64,000 bases of DNA from Bacteroidales bacterium UBA5507 (GCA_002426195.1 DIOT01000031.1:1621-65620), one strand, 5' to 3'. Positions 45,055-54,789 are shown, counted from the first letter of the stretch. Numbers and translations: made by a program. Notes: generated by a model from the letters alone, not told the origin.

Positions 45055-46043
45055 AGAACCTGATTTATATACTTATTGCTTCTTTATTGATTGTTGGGGT
45101 ATCCTCCTGCAAATCAGATAAACCAACCAAAGCAAACGCTACAGGAAAACCAAATGAAGTAATAGTTATATGCGAAGATAATCTATGGAAAACATCCATT
45201 GGTGATTCTATAAGACTATTCTTTTCCGAAGATAGAGTGGGTTTACCTCAGCCAGAACCCTTATTCAAACCGGTACAAATTAAAATTGACGAATTCAACC
45301 GGGTTTTCCAGACTCATAGAAATGTGCTTAACGTATTCATTGACAGCTCCCTCACTACTGCTCGTTATGAAATGGGCCATAATGTTTACGCGCGGCCACA
45401 GACAATTGTAAAAATCTCAGCACCTACTATTGAACTTCTTAAAGAAGAATTTTCAATGCGCAAAAGAGAAATATATAACCTGTATGAAAATGCTGATATT
45501 AGGCGATTGCAGGATATGTATACAAAATCAAAAAATGCTAAAGCGATTGAGCTAATTGAGAATAAGTTCAATATTAAAATGAACGTACCTGCCGACTATT
45601 TCGTCGCAGTTAATAAAGAGAACTTCCTCTGGCTCAGAAAAGAGGCGAATATCCTCAGCCAGGGAATACTTATATATTCTTATCCTTATACTGACACAAA
45701 TGCATTTAACGTTCGGAAAATTGTATCTGTAAGAAATCAGTTCACCAGTTTGTATGTACCAGGATCTCTCGATAGCTCTTATATGGTAGTCGCTGATAAC
45801 ATGATTAAACCGGTTACCCGAACCCTTGAGTTAAAAAAATATCTGGCCGTTGAAACCCGTGCCTTATGGGATGTAGAAAATGATTTTATGGGTGGTCCGT
45901 TTATTAATTATACATTGGTCGATAAAAAAAATAATATGGTGATCGCACTCGATGGTTATGTATATGCTCCTAATAAAGATAAAACCGGTTTGCTTAAAGA
46001 AGTGCAATCCATCCTTCTGACATTCGACTTCATTGATAAATAG
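45051..46043 (+). CDS. DUF4837 family lipoprotein
   Basis: A 330-residue lipoprotein (lipobox VSSC) found across Bacteroidota and typically next to peptidoglycan enzymes; no biochemical role is established to my knowledge. It overlaps the transglycosylase stop codon by 4 nt, so the two are translationally coupled and may act together on the cell wall. Recognisable features: an early VIVICEDNLWKTSIGDSIR block and a late GGPFINYTLVDKKNNMVIALDGYVYAP block. Confidence 0.85.
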   Translation: MKNLIYILIASLLIVGVSSCKSDKPTKANATGKPNEVIVICEDNLWKTSIGDSIRLFFSEDRVGLPQPEPLFKPVQIKIDEFNRVFQTHRNVLNVFIDSSLTTARYEMGHNVYARPQTIVKISAPTIELLKEEFSMRKREIYNLYENADIRRLQDMYTKSKNAKAIELIENKFNIKMNVPADYFVAVNKENFLWLRKEANILSQGILIYSYPYTDTNAFNVRKIVSVRNQFTSLYVPGSLDSSYMVVADNMIKPVTRTLELKKYLAVETRALWDVENDFMGGPFINYTLVDKKNNMVIALDGYVYAPNKDKTGLLKEVQSILLTFDFIDK

Positions 46044-46133
46044 TCACTCGGGCACTCTATTGATTTTCAGTGTATTGCATTTTCTGAAACGTTAAAAAAT
46101 GTTATAAACCGCTATTATGTCATTAATTTGACA

Positions 46134-46258
46134 TATATTTGCCTCCTGCTTTTTTGAAGGGAAGTTTCAGGCAAAAAACAATTCCCTGATAAGAGTGTTT
46201 AGAATTAGTCGCTGAATATTAATATTGCGACGCGGTCTGATTATCAATTTCTTATCGG
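46134..46258 (+). promoter_or_regulatory. -7 box and structured leader of the MltF-like gene
   Basis: A perfect TATATTTG (46134-46141) lacks a TTTG at the right distance. Downstream, an outer stem CC-(T)-GATAAG / CTTATC-GG (46185-46193 with 46251-46258) encloses an inner stem GTCGC / GCGAC (46208-46212 with 46227-46231). The two-tier fold could be a regulatory 5' leader; no known riboswitch class is recognised. Confidence 0.4.
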
Positions 46259-46327
46259 ACTTTAGCTAACGGTCATAACTCTTTGCAGTGCCTACATATG
46301 ACCCATTTATTAACGAAATCAGATGTG

Positions 46328-47767
46328 ATGTATCATAAGAGTATCAGATTTTTGTCATACGCTTTGATAATAACACTTATACTTTTTATTCCCGAATCAT
46401 GTACAATTTCTCATGATCAGTCCTTTCTAAAAAGCGGGCAAACGGGTGGCTTATTAAAAGATATTAAAAGTCGCGGCAAATTAGTTTCCTTAACTGACGA
46501 TAATTCGCTGAACTATTTTACCTATGAGGGTGAAGCTCATGGTTTTCAATATGATTTGTTGCAGCGTTTTGCTACTCATCTTGGTGTATCGCTCGAAATT
46601 ATTGTAGAACCAAATGCCTATAAAGCACTGCAATATCTGCAACAGCGCCGTGTTGATATTATAGCAATGGAATTGCCGACAATAAACGATGATAATTTCG
46701 ATATTGCATACACCTCTCCTCTTTATTATGATTACCAGGTTCTTGTACAGCAAAAACCACAGAACTGGTTCAAGATTCACAATACAACAGGATACCGTGA
46801 TTATATGGTAAATAATCCTGAGGATTTGAAAAGTAAATCGATTACAATATCCGCCAATAAGCAAATACAATGCTACTTAAGTGATATTCAGCATTTAACT
46901 GAAAATGAAGTGGAAATAGTTGCTGATTACAACGCTTCTCCAACTCAACTGTTTGAGGACTTGTCGTATGGCGAAATAGACTATACTTTAGCCTATGAAA
47001 CAACCGCTAAAGCACTTTGTCTCACTTATACAAACCTGGACTCACGAGTTAGAGTTAGCCCTCAAATTGGCATTTCGTGGGTCGTTAGAAAGGGTGCCGT
47101 TAACTTGCACGAAGAAGCCAATAACTGGATTGAGGATTTTCGCAACTCGAGAGAATTTGCCAGTATAAAATCAAAATATCACAACAATCCACGCTGGGTG
47201 AACATTGCATTAGGTAAGCCAGTCAGAAAAAAGTCAATTTCCGATTACGACGAAGTAATTAAACAGTTGAGCAATAATATCGACTGGGATTGGCGGTTAG
47301 TGGCAGCTCTTATTTACCAGGAGTCAAAGTTCAATATGAATGCCACATCCTACAGAGGAGCATTCGGATTAATGCAGCTAATGCCGGCGACAGCAATAAA
47401 ATTTGGTGCAAGCATAAACTCCTCTGCCACAGAACAAATAGCAGCAGGAATACGACTCATTAACCACCTCGACAAACGGCTCAGCACACTCGTTCCAAAT
47501 GATAATGAGAGAAAGAAATTCGTATTGGCAGCTTATAACATTGGTCTCGCCCATATTCTTGATGCCATTAGCCTCGCTGAGAAACATGGAAAAGACCCTA
47601 CTCTTTGGAGCAACAATGTGGAATATTTCTTACTTGCTAAATCAAAGCCTGAATATTACAATGATCCGGTTGTAAAATATGGTAAAATAAGTGGCCGTGA
47701 AACGCATCGTTTTGTACTCGATGTAATGGACAGATACGAGCATTATAAGGCACTGGCATTAAAGTAA
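46328..47767 (+). CDS. MltF-like lytic transglycosylase with solute-binding domain
   Basis: With ATG 46328 the product is 479 residues. The N-terminus is a hydrophobic signal (about 1-25) with a possible, non-canonical lipobox ending PESC. Next is a periplasmic solute-binding (SBP_bac_3-like) domain (about 40-285), then an SLT transglycosylase domain with catalytic E332 in YQESKFNMNATSYRGAFGLMQLMPATA. E. coli MltF has this two-domain layout: the binding domain senses muropeptides and controls the catalytic one. The frame opens 15 codons earlier (46283). The stop codon lies 1 nt from that of the convergent SDR gene. Confidence 0.9.
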   Translation: MYHKSIRFLSYALIITLILFIPESCTISHDQSFLKSGQTGGLLKDIKSRGKLVSLTDDNSLNYFTYEGEAHGFQYDLLQRFATHLGVSLEIIVEPNAYKALQYLQQRRVDIIAMELPTINDDNFDIAYTSPLYYDYQVLVQQKPQNWFKIHNTTGYRDYMVNNPEDLKSKSITISANKQIQCYLSDIQHLTENEVEIVADYNASPTQLFEDLSYGEIDYTLAYETTAKALCLTYTNLDSRVRVSPQIGISWVVRKGAVNLHEEANNWIEDFRNSREFASIKSKYHNNPRWVNIALGKPVRKKSISDYDEVIKQLSNNIDWDWRLVAALIYQESKFNMNATSYRGAFGLMQLMPATAIKFGASINSSATEQIAAGIRLINHLDKRLSTLVPNDNERKKFVLAAYNIGLAHILDAISLAEKHGKDPTLWSNNVEYFLLAKSKPEYYNDPVVKYGKISGRETHRFVLDVMDRYEHYKALALK

Positions 47768-47768
47768 A

Positions 47769-48779
47769 TCAATTTCTTAATTCCGGTTCCATAGCCGAAC
47801 ATAGTGTAGAAATTGTCACTTCAATTGGCCGGAATTCAAAATCAATCATCTTTCTGATTTTCTCATTTGAGTAATGGTTATCGTGCCTTGACGTATTTGC
47901 GGTTTCTTTCGTAATCAGAGGTTTATCATTCATAAGAGTTGCTCTGATAGCTTCAAATCGCCACACTAATTCCAAAGCAAAGTCAGGAACTGCAATCTTT
48001 GGCACTGATTTATTAAAACCTTTTGCAATAAGGCTAAAGATCGTTTTGTAAGAATAGTTACCTGCTGCTACTACGAATCTTTCATTCTCTATATCACTTT
48101 CCATCAGCAATATCATGGCTTTAACCACATCTTCAACATCAACAAAGCTATTTGAACCGCGACCGTAAAACAGTGAATTCTTATAAATGGTCTTAAACAT
48201 ACGGGTACTCCCCTTCTCCGGATGTCCATAACCCAAAATTATCGCCGGATTAACAACTACAACCGGCAGACCTTCTGCACTAGCTCTCCATACTTCCCTC
48301 TCTGCAAGATATTTGCTTTTTGAGTATTTAGAATTATACTGTGTGTTCTTCCACTCTGAATTCTCATCGATTATATTTGTTTCTTCCGATCGGCCCAAAG
48401 CAGCAATACTACTTACATAACAGAGTTTTTTAACTCCCGCAACCAATGCTGCATTCACCATATTTGTAGTTCCCTCAACATTGACTTTCATCATTTTATT
48501 TTTGTCCCTTGGATCAAAAGAAACAATTGCAGCACAATGATATACCTGATCCACACCCTGCATAGCCTCTTCAAGTAATACAACATCAAGGACATCACCC
48601 TTTATCCAATCAACCTTCTTTAACACCTCAGGATCACTTCCCAATGATTTAAAAATAGTCCGGGTTCTTTCCAGATTCTTCTCTGTATATAGAATTGCTC
48701 TTACATCCTTTCCTTCCTTCAGCAAAGAGTGTAATAAGTAAGAACCAACCAAACCGGTAGCACCTGTAACAAAAATCAT
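47769..48779 (-). CDS. NAD(P)-dependent epimerase/reductase (extended SDR)
   Basis: A 336-residue extended short-chain dehydrogenase. Start ATG 48779 puts the Rossmann motif TGATGLVGSYL at the N-terminus (the frame opens at 48833, but the additional 18 residues are not SDR-like). Catalytic Y-x-x-x-K is present in SKYSKSKYLAE, with a VSSIAALG block before it. It resembles dihydroflavonol-4-reductase/NAD-dependent epimerase-like enzymes of unspecified substrate. Single gene between convergent MltF and divergent tyrS. Confidence 0.88.
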   Translation of the reverse strand: MIFVTGATGLVGSYLLHSLLKEGKDVRAILYTEKNLERTRTIFKSLGSDPEVLKKVDWIKGDVLDVVLLEEAMQGVDQVYHCAAIVSFDPRDKNKMMKVNVEGTTNMVNAALVAGVKKLCYVSSIAALGRSEETNIIDENSEWKNTQYNSKYSKSKYLAEREVWRASAEGLPVVVVNPAIILGYGHPEKGSTRMFKTIYKNSLFYGRGSNSFVDVEDVVKAMILLMESDIENERFVVAAGNYSYKTIFSLIAKGFNKSVPKIAVPDFALELVWRFEAIRATLMNDKPLITKETANTSRHDNHYSNEKIRKMIDFEFRPIEVTISTLCSAMEPELRN

Positions 48780-48921
48780 AGTAGTATTTAAATTAGTAAA
48801 GGTAATAATATAGACCGTGCATCCATAATTCAATCTATGTAACGATCAAGGTACAGCAAAGTTTAATAATTACTTACCTTTGCCAGTTAATAATTAAAAG
48901 CCGAAATCAACTGATACAGTT

Positions 48922-50211
48922 ATGAATTTTATAGAGGAACTGCGCTGGCGAGGAATGATCCACGATGTAATGCCCGGCACTGAGGAGTTGCTGAAGAAAG
49001 AAATGGTTTCAGCCTATGTAGGAATTGACCCAACCGCCGATTCACTTCATATTGGGCACCTCGTGGGAATTATGATGCTGAAACATCTTCAGTTAAGTGG
49101 TCACCAACCTATAGTTCTTATCGGAGGAGCCACAGGAATGATTGGAGACCCTTCGGGAAAATCAGAAGAACGTAATCTTCTTGATGAGCCTACCCTTCGT
49201 AAAAACCAGGAAGGCATAACCAGGCAGATCGCCCGACTATTGGATTTCGACAAAGTCAAAAACAACCATGCTATTGCTGTAAACAACTACGACTGGATGA
49301 AGGAATTCTCATTCCTTTCATTTATCCGTGACGTTGGCAAACATATTACAGTAAATTATATGATGGCCAAAGACTCAGTTAAAAAGAGGTTAACAGGGGA
49401 GGCCGGTGATGGTATGTCATTCACAGAATTTACATACCAACTTGTGCAAGGTTATGACTTCCTCTATTTATTTCAGAATCATAATTGTAGGCTCCAGATG
49501 GGCGGTTCTGACCAATGGGGTAACATCACCACAGGCACAGAGCTTATACGTCGTAAAACAGGTGGAGAAGCATTTGCCCTTACCTGTCCTCTTATAACTA
49601 AAGCCGACGGCAGTAAATTCGGAAAAACAGAGTCCGGTAATATCTGGCTTGATCCCGAAAAAACCTCACCATATAAGTTCTATCAGTTTTGGCTCAACAC
49701 TTCCGACGCTGATGCAGAAAAGTATATTAAAATATTTACTCTGCTTGAAAAAGATGAAATTGAAAACCTTATTACAGAATATTCTCAGGCACCACATTTA
49801 AGGATACTACAAAAAGCATTGGCAAAGGATCTTACTGTTAGGATTCACTCTGAACAAGACTTTAACTCCGCAGTTGAAGCGTCAGAAATACTGTTTGGTA
49901 AAGGAACCACCGAAACCCTTAAAAATCTTTCGGAAGAAGTTCTTTTATCAGTTTTTGAAGGAGTCCCAACGTTTGATATTGACTTTAAGCAAATTGAAAG
50001 TGGATTAAACCTTGTTGATCTTGTTGCCGGAGCAACACAAATATTTTCCTCAAAAGGAGAGGCCCGTCGTATGCTGAAGGATGGCGGAATCCAGTTGAAT
50101 AAAGAGAAAATGGGTGATGACATTTTAATAACCACTGATTCCCTGCTCAATAAAAAATACTTGCTTATTCAGAAAGGTAAAAAGAACTACTACCTCTTAG
50201 TGGCTAAATAA
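48922..50211 (+). CDS. tyrS: Tyrosyl-tRNA synthetase
   Basis: A 429-residue class I synthetase of the bacterial TyrRS type. HIGH equivalent HIGHLVGI, tyrosine-binding QLVQGYDFLYLF and GGSDQWGNI, KMSKS equivalent KFGKT, and a C-terminal S4 RNA-binding domain (SSKGEARRMLKDGGIQLN). A perfect -7 box TACCTTTG is at 48875-48882. Its stop codon overlaps the purN start by one nucleotide (TAATG), so the two form an operon. Confidence 0.97.
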   Translation: MNFIEELRWRGMIHDVMPGTEELLKKEMVSAYVGIDPTADSLHIGHLVGIMMLKHLQLSGHQPIVLIGGATGMIGDPSGKSEERNLLDEPTLRKNQEGITRQIARLLDFDKVKNNHAIAVNNYDWMKEFSFLSFIRDVGKHITVNYMMAKDSVKKRLTGEAGDGMSFTEFTYQLVQGYDFLYLFQNHNCRLQMGGSDQWGNITTGTELIRRKTGGEAFALTCPLITKADGSKFGKTESGNIWLDPEKTSPYKFYQFWLNTSDADAEKYIKIFTLLEKDEIENLITEYSQAPHLRILQKALAKDLTVRIHSEQDFNSAVEASEILFGKGTTETLKNLSEEVLLSVFEGVPTFDIDFKQIESGLNLVDLVAGATQIFSSKGEARRMLKDGGIQLNKEKMGDDILITTDSLLNKKYLLIQKGKKNYYLLVAK

Positions 50212-50780
50212 TGAAAAAAATCGCCGTTTTCGCTTCCGGAAGTGGCACTAATGCCCAGAACCTGGCCCAATATTTCTCTAAAGGGAATAAAGCCAGGATT
50301 GCTGCAATTTATTGCAATAATCCATCAGCAGGTGTTATTAAACGAGCAGAATATCTTAATATTCCAATTATTCTTTTTAACAGAGAAGACCTGTGCAACA
50401 ATAATAATGTACTCCAAAGTCTGATTAATCAAGACATTGATCTTATTGTCCTGGCCGGTTTCTTGTGGCTCATGCCAAAAAATATTATTAAATCTTTTCA
50501 GGGTAGAATTGTCAACATACATCCGGCGCTGCTTCCTCTTTATGGAGGAAAAGGTATGTATGGTTCAAAAGTTCATGAATCCGTTATAAGGGACAGGCAG
50601 AAAGCATCTGGAATTACTATTCATATTATTGATGAAGAGTACGACAAGGGGCAAACATTATTTCAGGCTACTTGTGAAATCACTGATGATGATACAGCCG
50701 AAACCCTTGCAGGGAAGATACATGAACTTGAATACATGTACTTCCCTAAGGTTATTGACGAATACCTCGATAAAATATAG
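50211..50780 (+). CDS. purN: Phosphoribosylglycinamide formyltransferase
   Basis: A 189-residue enzyme of purine synthesis that transfers a formyl group from 10-formyl-THF to GAR. Motifs: phosphate-binding FASGSGTNAQN, the NIHPALLPLYGGKGMYG block with the catalytic histidine, and the IHIIDEEYDKGQ block with the catalytic aspartate. Typical length. Translationally coupled to tyrS. Confidence 0.96.
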   Translation: MKKIAVFASGSGTNAQNLAQYFSKGNKARIAAIYCNNPSAGVIKRAEYLNIPIILFNREDLCNNNNVLQSLINQDIDLIVLAGFLWLMPKNIIKSFQGRIVNIHPALLPLYGGKGMYGSKVHESVIRDRQKASGITIHIIDEEYDKGQTLFQATCEITDDDTAETLAGKIHELEYMYFPKVIDEYLDKI

Positions 50781-50796
50781 CAATTGTATCAGATAA

Positions 50797-51759
50797 TCAG
50801 ATACCTGACTTATACTTTCTGAAGACTTCAGTCATTCTGGGTAGTATAATTTGCAGATCGCCTACCACACCATAATCCGCGGCACTGAAAATTGGGGCTT
50901 CCGGATCTTTATTAACGGCTACAATTACCTTGCTCGAGTTGATACCGGCCAAATGCTGTATTGCTCCCGAAATCCCAAGGGCGAAGTAAAGTGTTGGTGC
51001 GACTACCTTACCTGTTTGTCCAACATGTTCGTGGTGAGGTCTCCAACCTTCATCCGAAACTGGCCGGGAACAGGCAGTTGCAGCACCTAAAACCTCTGCG
51101 AGGTCTTCCAATGGTTTCCAGTTTTCAGGCCCTCTCATACCCCTACCTCCTGAAACTATTATCTCAGCTTCTGTCAATAAAACCTTACCTGTCTGAACAT
51201 CTGTTGAAAGTACTTCAATTGAATGGCTCGTTTCTGTGAAGTTAAAATCTTCAATAACCGGTTGCACTACATTTTCGATTACCCCAAAAGTGTTCTGCGA
51301 TAAAGTAACGATCTTAACACTGGTCTTTACAACCTGTTTGGTTATTGATTTGCCTGAGAATGCCTTTTTAATCACCGTGAAGGGCTCATAAGATACAGGT
51401 ATACCGATAACAGCACTTGCATAACCGGCTTTCAGCTTAACCGCTAATCTCGGTGCAATGGCCCTTCCTGTAAGGTTGTGTGGCATTATGATAATACCAG
51501 CATTTATGATCTCTGCCAATCCGGCAACCATATTTGAAGAAACCGAGTCATCAAGGTGTTGTGTTTTATTTAAATGTCTGATTTCGGAGGCTCCGTAATG
51601 CCCAAGCTCTGCAACAGCTTCACGTGAAGCCTCTCCAGCAACCAGAACATGTAGCTTTGACTTAGTAGCATCGGCTATCGTATAACCGTAAGAAATCAAT
51701 TCGAAAGCACTCTTATTGAATTTACCCTCCCTGGGCTCTATATATACTAATACGCTCAT
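50797..51759 (-). CDS. etfA: Electron transfer flavoprotein alpha subunit
   Basis: A 320-residue subunit with an N-terminal alpha/beta domain and a C-terminal FAD-binding domain: SGGRGMRGPENWKPLE, CSRPVSDEGW, VGQTGKVVAPTLYFALGISGAIQH and VAVNKDPEAPIF are the classic FAD contacts. It accepts electrons from the acyl-CoA dehydrogenase encoded two genes upstream. It starts 20 nt after etfB. Whether it bifurcates electrons cannot be settled from these motifs. Confidence 0.96.
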   Translation of the reverse strand: MSVLVYIEPREGKFNKSAFELISYGYTIADATKSKLHVLVAGEASREAVAELGHYGASEIRHLNKTQHLDDSVSSNMVAGLAEIINAGIIIMPHNLTGRAIAPRLAVKLKAGYASAVIGIPVSYEPFTVIKKAFSGKSITKQVVKTSVKIVTLSQNTFGVIENVVQPVIEDFNFTETSHSIEVLSTDVQTGKVLLTEAEIIVSGGRGMRGPENWKPLEDLAEVLGAATACSRPVSDEGWRPHHEHVGQTGKVVAPTLYFALGISGAIQHLAGINSSKVIVAVNKDPEAPIFSAADYGVVGDLQIILPRMTEVFRKYKSGI

Positions 51760-51779
51760 AATTTTTTCTCTTTAGCTTA

Positions 51780-52523
51780 TCAAATTACTCTTGCTTCTGT
51801 ATGTAATAATTCAGCAAGCATTTCAAGGTTTTCGGAATCTATGATCTTGCAAGATGATTTCTGAGGAGGAGCCTCATAATCAACTATTTCGATCAAACTC
51901 TCACCTGAAACACCAGTAACCACCTTTAAAGGCTTTGTTCTTGCCGACATAATTCCTCTCATCGACGGAATTCTTGGAACAATTGCAATACCTTTCTGGA
52001 CTATCAAAAGACCCGGCAGTTTTATGCTAACCTGTTGACGTCCACCATCGACCTCACGGGTAATAATTGGTTTGCTATTCTCAATCTGTAGACTTGTTAC
52101 AGCTGAAACAGAAGGTATCCGTAACATTTCGGCAAGCATTCCTCCTACAGACCAATTATTGTAATCACTTGATTCAACACCACAAATCACGAGATCAAAT
52201 TGTTCGTTCTTAAGGGCTTCAGCCAAATTTAGTGCCGTATTCCAGGCATCAACCGGTGAAGCATCAACTCTTATAGCTTCATCAGCGCCACTAGCCAAAG
52301 CCTTTCTGATTGTAGGTTCAGCATCGGCTTTAGCAACTGTTATTACTGTTATTTTTTTTACTGTCCCGGCTTCTTTTAACTCAATAGCCCTAGTCAGCGC
52401 CAATTCATCCCATGGATTTATAATCCACTGAACTCCCGTATAATCGACATCCTTATTTCCGGGTTTGTACTTTATTCTTGTTGTTGTATCGGGTACATTA
52501 CTTATACAAACTATAATATTCAT
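51780..52523 (-). CDS. etfB: Electron transfer flavoprotein beta subunit
   Basis: A 247-residue subunit with the adenine-nucleotide-binding fold: MNIIVCISNVPDTT, INPWDELALTRAIELKEAG, DLVICGVESSDYNNWSVGGMLAEMLRIP and LPGLLIVQKGIAIVPRIPSM. The AMP (or second FAD) site lies in this subunit. It pairs with etfA downstream and follows the acyl-CoA dehydrogenase by 49 nt. It links acyl-CoA oxidation or reduction to the respiratory or ferredoxin pool. Confidence 0.96.
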   Translation of the reverse strand: MNIIVCISNVPDTTTRIKYKPGNKDVDYTGVQWIINPWDELALTRAIELKEAGTVKKITVITVAKADAEPTIRKALASGADEAIRVDASPVDAWNTALNLAEALKNEQFDLVICGVESSDYNNWSVGGMLAEMLRIPSVSAVTSLQIENSKPIITREVDGGRQQVSIKLPGLLIVQKGIAIVPRIPSMRGIMSARTKPLKVVTGVSGESLIEIVDYEAPPQKSSCKIIDSENLEMLAELLHTEARVI

Positions 52524-52572
52524 CTGGTAGATTTATTTATAAATGTTAGTAGCTCTCATTTCAAAAAATATC

Positions 52573-53718
52573 TTAATGCAAATGAAGCAGTTCACGTGAA
52601 ATGACTATTTGCTGGATTTCGGAAGTCCCTTCATATATCTGAGTTAGTTTAGCGTCACGCATCATTCTTTCTACGTGATATTCTTTCACATAACCATAAC
52701 CTCCATGAATTTGAACAGCCTGTGTGGTAACTTCCATTGCAGTTTCAGCAGCATAATATTTAGCCATTGCACTTGCATAACCATATGGTTTTCCCTGGTC
52801 TTTGAGCCAGGCAGCCTTTAAGCAAAGATGCCGGGCATTTTCAACCTTTACCGCCATTTCAGCAAGTTTAAAAGCAATTGCCTGGTGTTTTGCTATCTCC
52901 TTTCCAAATGTTTTGCGTTCCAGTGCATACTTAACCGACCTTTCCAAAGCACCTGAAGCAAGTCCCAGTGCCTGAGCTGCAATACCAATCCTTCCACCTT
53001 CAAGAGTCTTCATAGCGAACTTAAATCCAAATCCATCCTCCCCTATTCTGTTTTCTTTTGGTACAATGACATCAGTAAACATAACTGAATGAGTATCAGA
53101 ACTCCTCATGCCCATCTTATCTTCATGCGGCCCCACAGAAATACCGGGTGAATTCCTGTCAACTAACAGAACATTAATCCCTCTGTGTCCCTTCTCGGGA
53201 TGAGTTTGTGCTATAACCAGATAGGTCTTTGCCGTATTACCATTGGTAATCCAGTTCTTTGTACCGTTCAACAGATAGTAGTCACCCTTATCCTCAGCTG
53301 TTGTTTTCTGAGAGGTAGCGTCTGAACCGGCCTCGGGTTCCGATAATAAAAATGCCCCCATTTTCTCCCCCCTTGCCAGCGGTCGCAAATACTTTTCTTT
53401 TTGTTCTGCCGTCCCGAATTCTTCAATTCCGTAACACACTAGTGAATTGTTAACCGACATAATCACACTGGTTGAAGCATCAACCTTTGAAAGTTCTTCC
53501 ATAGCCAGTACATAAGAAACTGTGTCCATGCCTGATCCATCATATTCCGGACTTACCATCATTCCCATGAATCCAAGCTCTGCCAGTGCTTTCACATGTC
53601 GTTCAGGGTAAATGCTATGTGTGTCGCGTTCAATTACATCCTGTATGAGTTCTCGCTGTGCATAATCACGTGCAGCTTGTTGAATCATCAGCTGCTCCCC
53701 GGTAAATTCAAAATTCAT
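52573..53718 (-). CDS. Acyl-CoA dehydrogenase (short-chain, butyryl-CoA dehydrogenase type)
   Basis: A 381-residue FAD enzyme. The catalytic base is the glutamate in QIYEGTSEIQQIVISREL. The FAD and acyl sites are visible as AFLLSEPEAGSDATSQKT, NWITNGNTAKTYLVIA, MGMRSSDTHSVMFTDV and LEGGRIGIAAQALG. The length and the EGTSEIQ motif position fit short-chain enzymes such as Bcd. Association with etfBA and, a few kilobases away, ptb-buk suggests crotonyl-CoA to butyryl-CoA reduction, but branched-chain acyl-CoA oxidation for the nearby leucine-degradation genes is equally possible. First gene of a three-gene operon. Confidence 0.92.
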   Translation of the reverse strand: MNFEFTGEQLMIQQAARDYAQRELIQDVIERDTHSIYPERHVKALAELGFMGMMVSPEYDGSGMDTVSYVLAMEELSKVDASTSVIMSVNNSLVCYGIEEFGTAEQKEKYLRPLARGEKMGAFLLSEPEAGSDATSQKTTAEDKGDYYLLNGTKNWITNGNTAKTYLVIAQTHPEKGHRGINVLLVDRNSPGISVGPHEDKMGMRSSDTHSVMFTDVIVPKENRIGEDGFGFKFAMKTLEGGRIGIAAQALGLASGALERSVKYALERKTFGKEIAKHQAIAFKLAEMAVKVENARHLCLKAAWLKDQGKPYGYASAMAKYYAAETAMEVTTQAVQIHGGYGYVKEYHVERMMRDAKLTQIYEGTSEIQQIVISRELLHLH

Positions 53719-53731
53719 TTTCTTGATTTTT

Positions 53732-53762
53732 CAAGGTTATAAGTTTCTCATTAACATACAAA
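53732..53762 (-). promoter_or_regulatory. Promoter of the acyl-CoA dehydrogenase-etfBA operon
   Basis: On the minus strand: TTTG (53759-53762), 19-nt spacer, TAACCTTG (53732-53739). One mismatch in the -7 box; the start codon is 13 nt beyond. Confidence 0.6.
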
Positions 53763-53785
53763 CAGGCAAAGTGTTTCCTGAATTC

Positions 53786-53818
53786 CTTGGATATCATCTT
53801 AAAAACTAAGTATATTTG
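53786..53818 (+). promoter_or_regulatory. Promoter of the lipoprotein-receptor locus
   Basis: CTTG (53786-53789), 21-nt spacer, TATATTTG (53811-53818): perfect -7 and a one-mismatch -33. It lies 58 nt before ATG 53876 and is divergent from the acyl-CoA dehydrogenase promoter; the two promoter regions are only about 25 nt apart. Confidence 0.6.
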
Positions 53819-53875
53819 CCAACAATATGAATATTTGTTCCAATCGTAATTAGTAAACCAACCAATTATCAAATC

Positions 53876-54763
53876 ATGAAAAAGATTTTAACTTACATGC
53901 TACTGGCATTTGCCGTATTTGCATTTACAAACTGTACAAAGGATGAGGACGATCCAATTGTACTACCAACTTTGGACCTTAAGGCAGAAACAGGTTACAT
54001 TTCACAAAACACTAATGCTGCATTTGGCGACACTCTTCTCTTTGGCGTAATTGCTAAAAGTAATGGAAAAGACAACCTTGTAAAGTTTAAAGTAGAAGTA
54101 AACGATCAGCTGCTTCTTGACTCAACAATCAACACCGCGGAATTTAATTTCGACTTCTATACCATTAAAGGTATTTCTAATGTTGAAGAATGGACAATGA
54201 CTGTAACTGATATTGCAGGAAACTCTTTCAACAAAACTGTAACAATCACAGCAGAGTTTGGTGAAATCAACTCCTTCACTGCTATTCTTATGGGTGCACA
54301 GGACAATGCTGAAGTACAAAGTTTCCTTTCACTCTCCGACAACCTGGCAACATTATATTTCCAGGCTCAGGCTTTCGAGAATCAGGAAGATATCGACATG
54401 TTCTGCTTCTTCGAAAACAATGAAGAGAGCCAGAACATGATGTCTCTTGCAGCTCCTGGTACCGGTATAGACGGTATTTTCTCAGGACAAACTGCTCCTG
54501 AAAATTATACAATAAAAAACACTACCTATTTCTGCAAAACAAATCTCACAGCTGCTGAATTTGATGCAGTTGAAAATGATGCTGTTGTCCTTGATTCCTA
54601 CGATCCTGAAAACAAGTTCCGTAAAGCCAAGCTTCTCACAGAAGGTGATGTTTATTCCTTTAAACTTCAATCAGGACTATTCGGACTATTTAAAGTTATA
54701 TCTGTTGACGGTGAAGAAACCGGAACACTTGAACTTGCAATTAAAGTTCAAAAACAACAGTAA
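53876..54763 (+). CDS. Lipoprotein of unknown function, first of a pair with a TonB-dependent receptor
   Basis: A 295-residue lipoprotein (MKKILTYMLLAFAVFAFTNC). I do not recognise the family by name. The N-terminal half has an Ig-like, beta-rich pattern (LDLKAETGYISQNTNAAFGDTLLFGVIAKSNGKD ... SNVEEWTMTVTDIAGNSF); the C-terminal half ends in SFKLQSGLFGLFKVISVDGEETG-type strands. The next gene encodes a diverged relative with the same landmarks (EEW in the middle; F-K-x-Q-(S/T)-G then K-V near the end). The end pattern recalls HmuY-type haem-binding lipoproteins, but I would not assign it. Likely surface-exposed ligand binder for the downstream receptor. Confidence 0.78.
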   Translation: MKKILTYMLLAFAVFAFTNCTKDEDDPIVLPTLDLKAETGYISQNTNAAFGDTLLFGVIAKSNGKDNLVKFKVEVNDQLLLDSTINTAEFNFDFYTIKGISNVEEWTMTVTDIAGNSFNKTVTITAEFGEINSFTAILMGAQDNAEVQSFLSLSDNLATLYFQAQAFENQEDIDMFCFFENNEESQNMMSLAAPGTGIDGIFSGQTAPENYTIKNTTYFCKTNLTAAEFDAVENDAVVLDSYDPENKFRKAKLLTEGDVYSFKLQSGLFGLFKVISVDGEETGTLELAIKVQKQQ

Positions 54764-54789
54764 TCTCATTTAATTAAGAATCTATAGTT

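Noticed and set aside
50797..53718. Electron-bifurcating Bcd-EtfAB complex
   Set aside because: The gene set allows it, but I could not identify diagnostic residues with confidence, so only acyl-CoA dehydrogenase and Etf are claimed.
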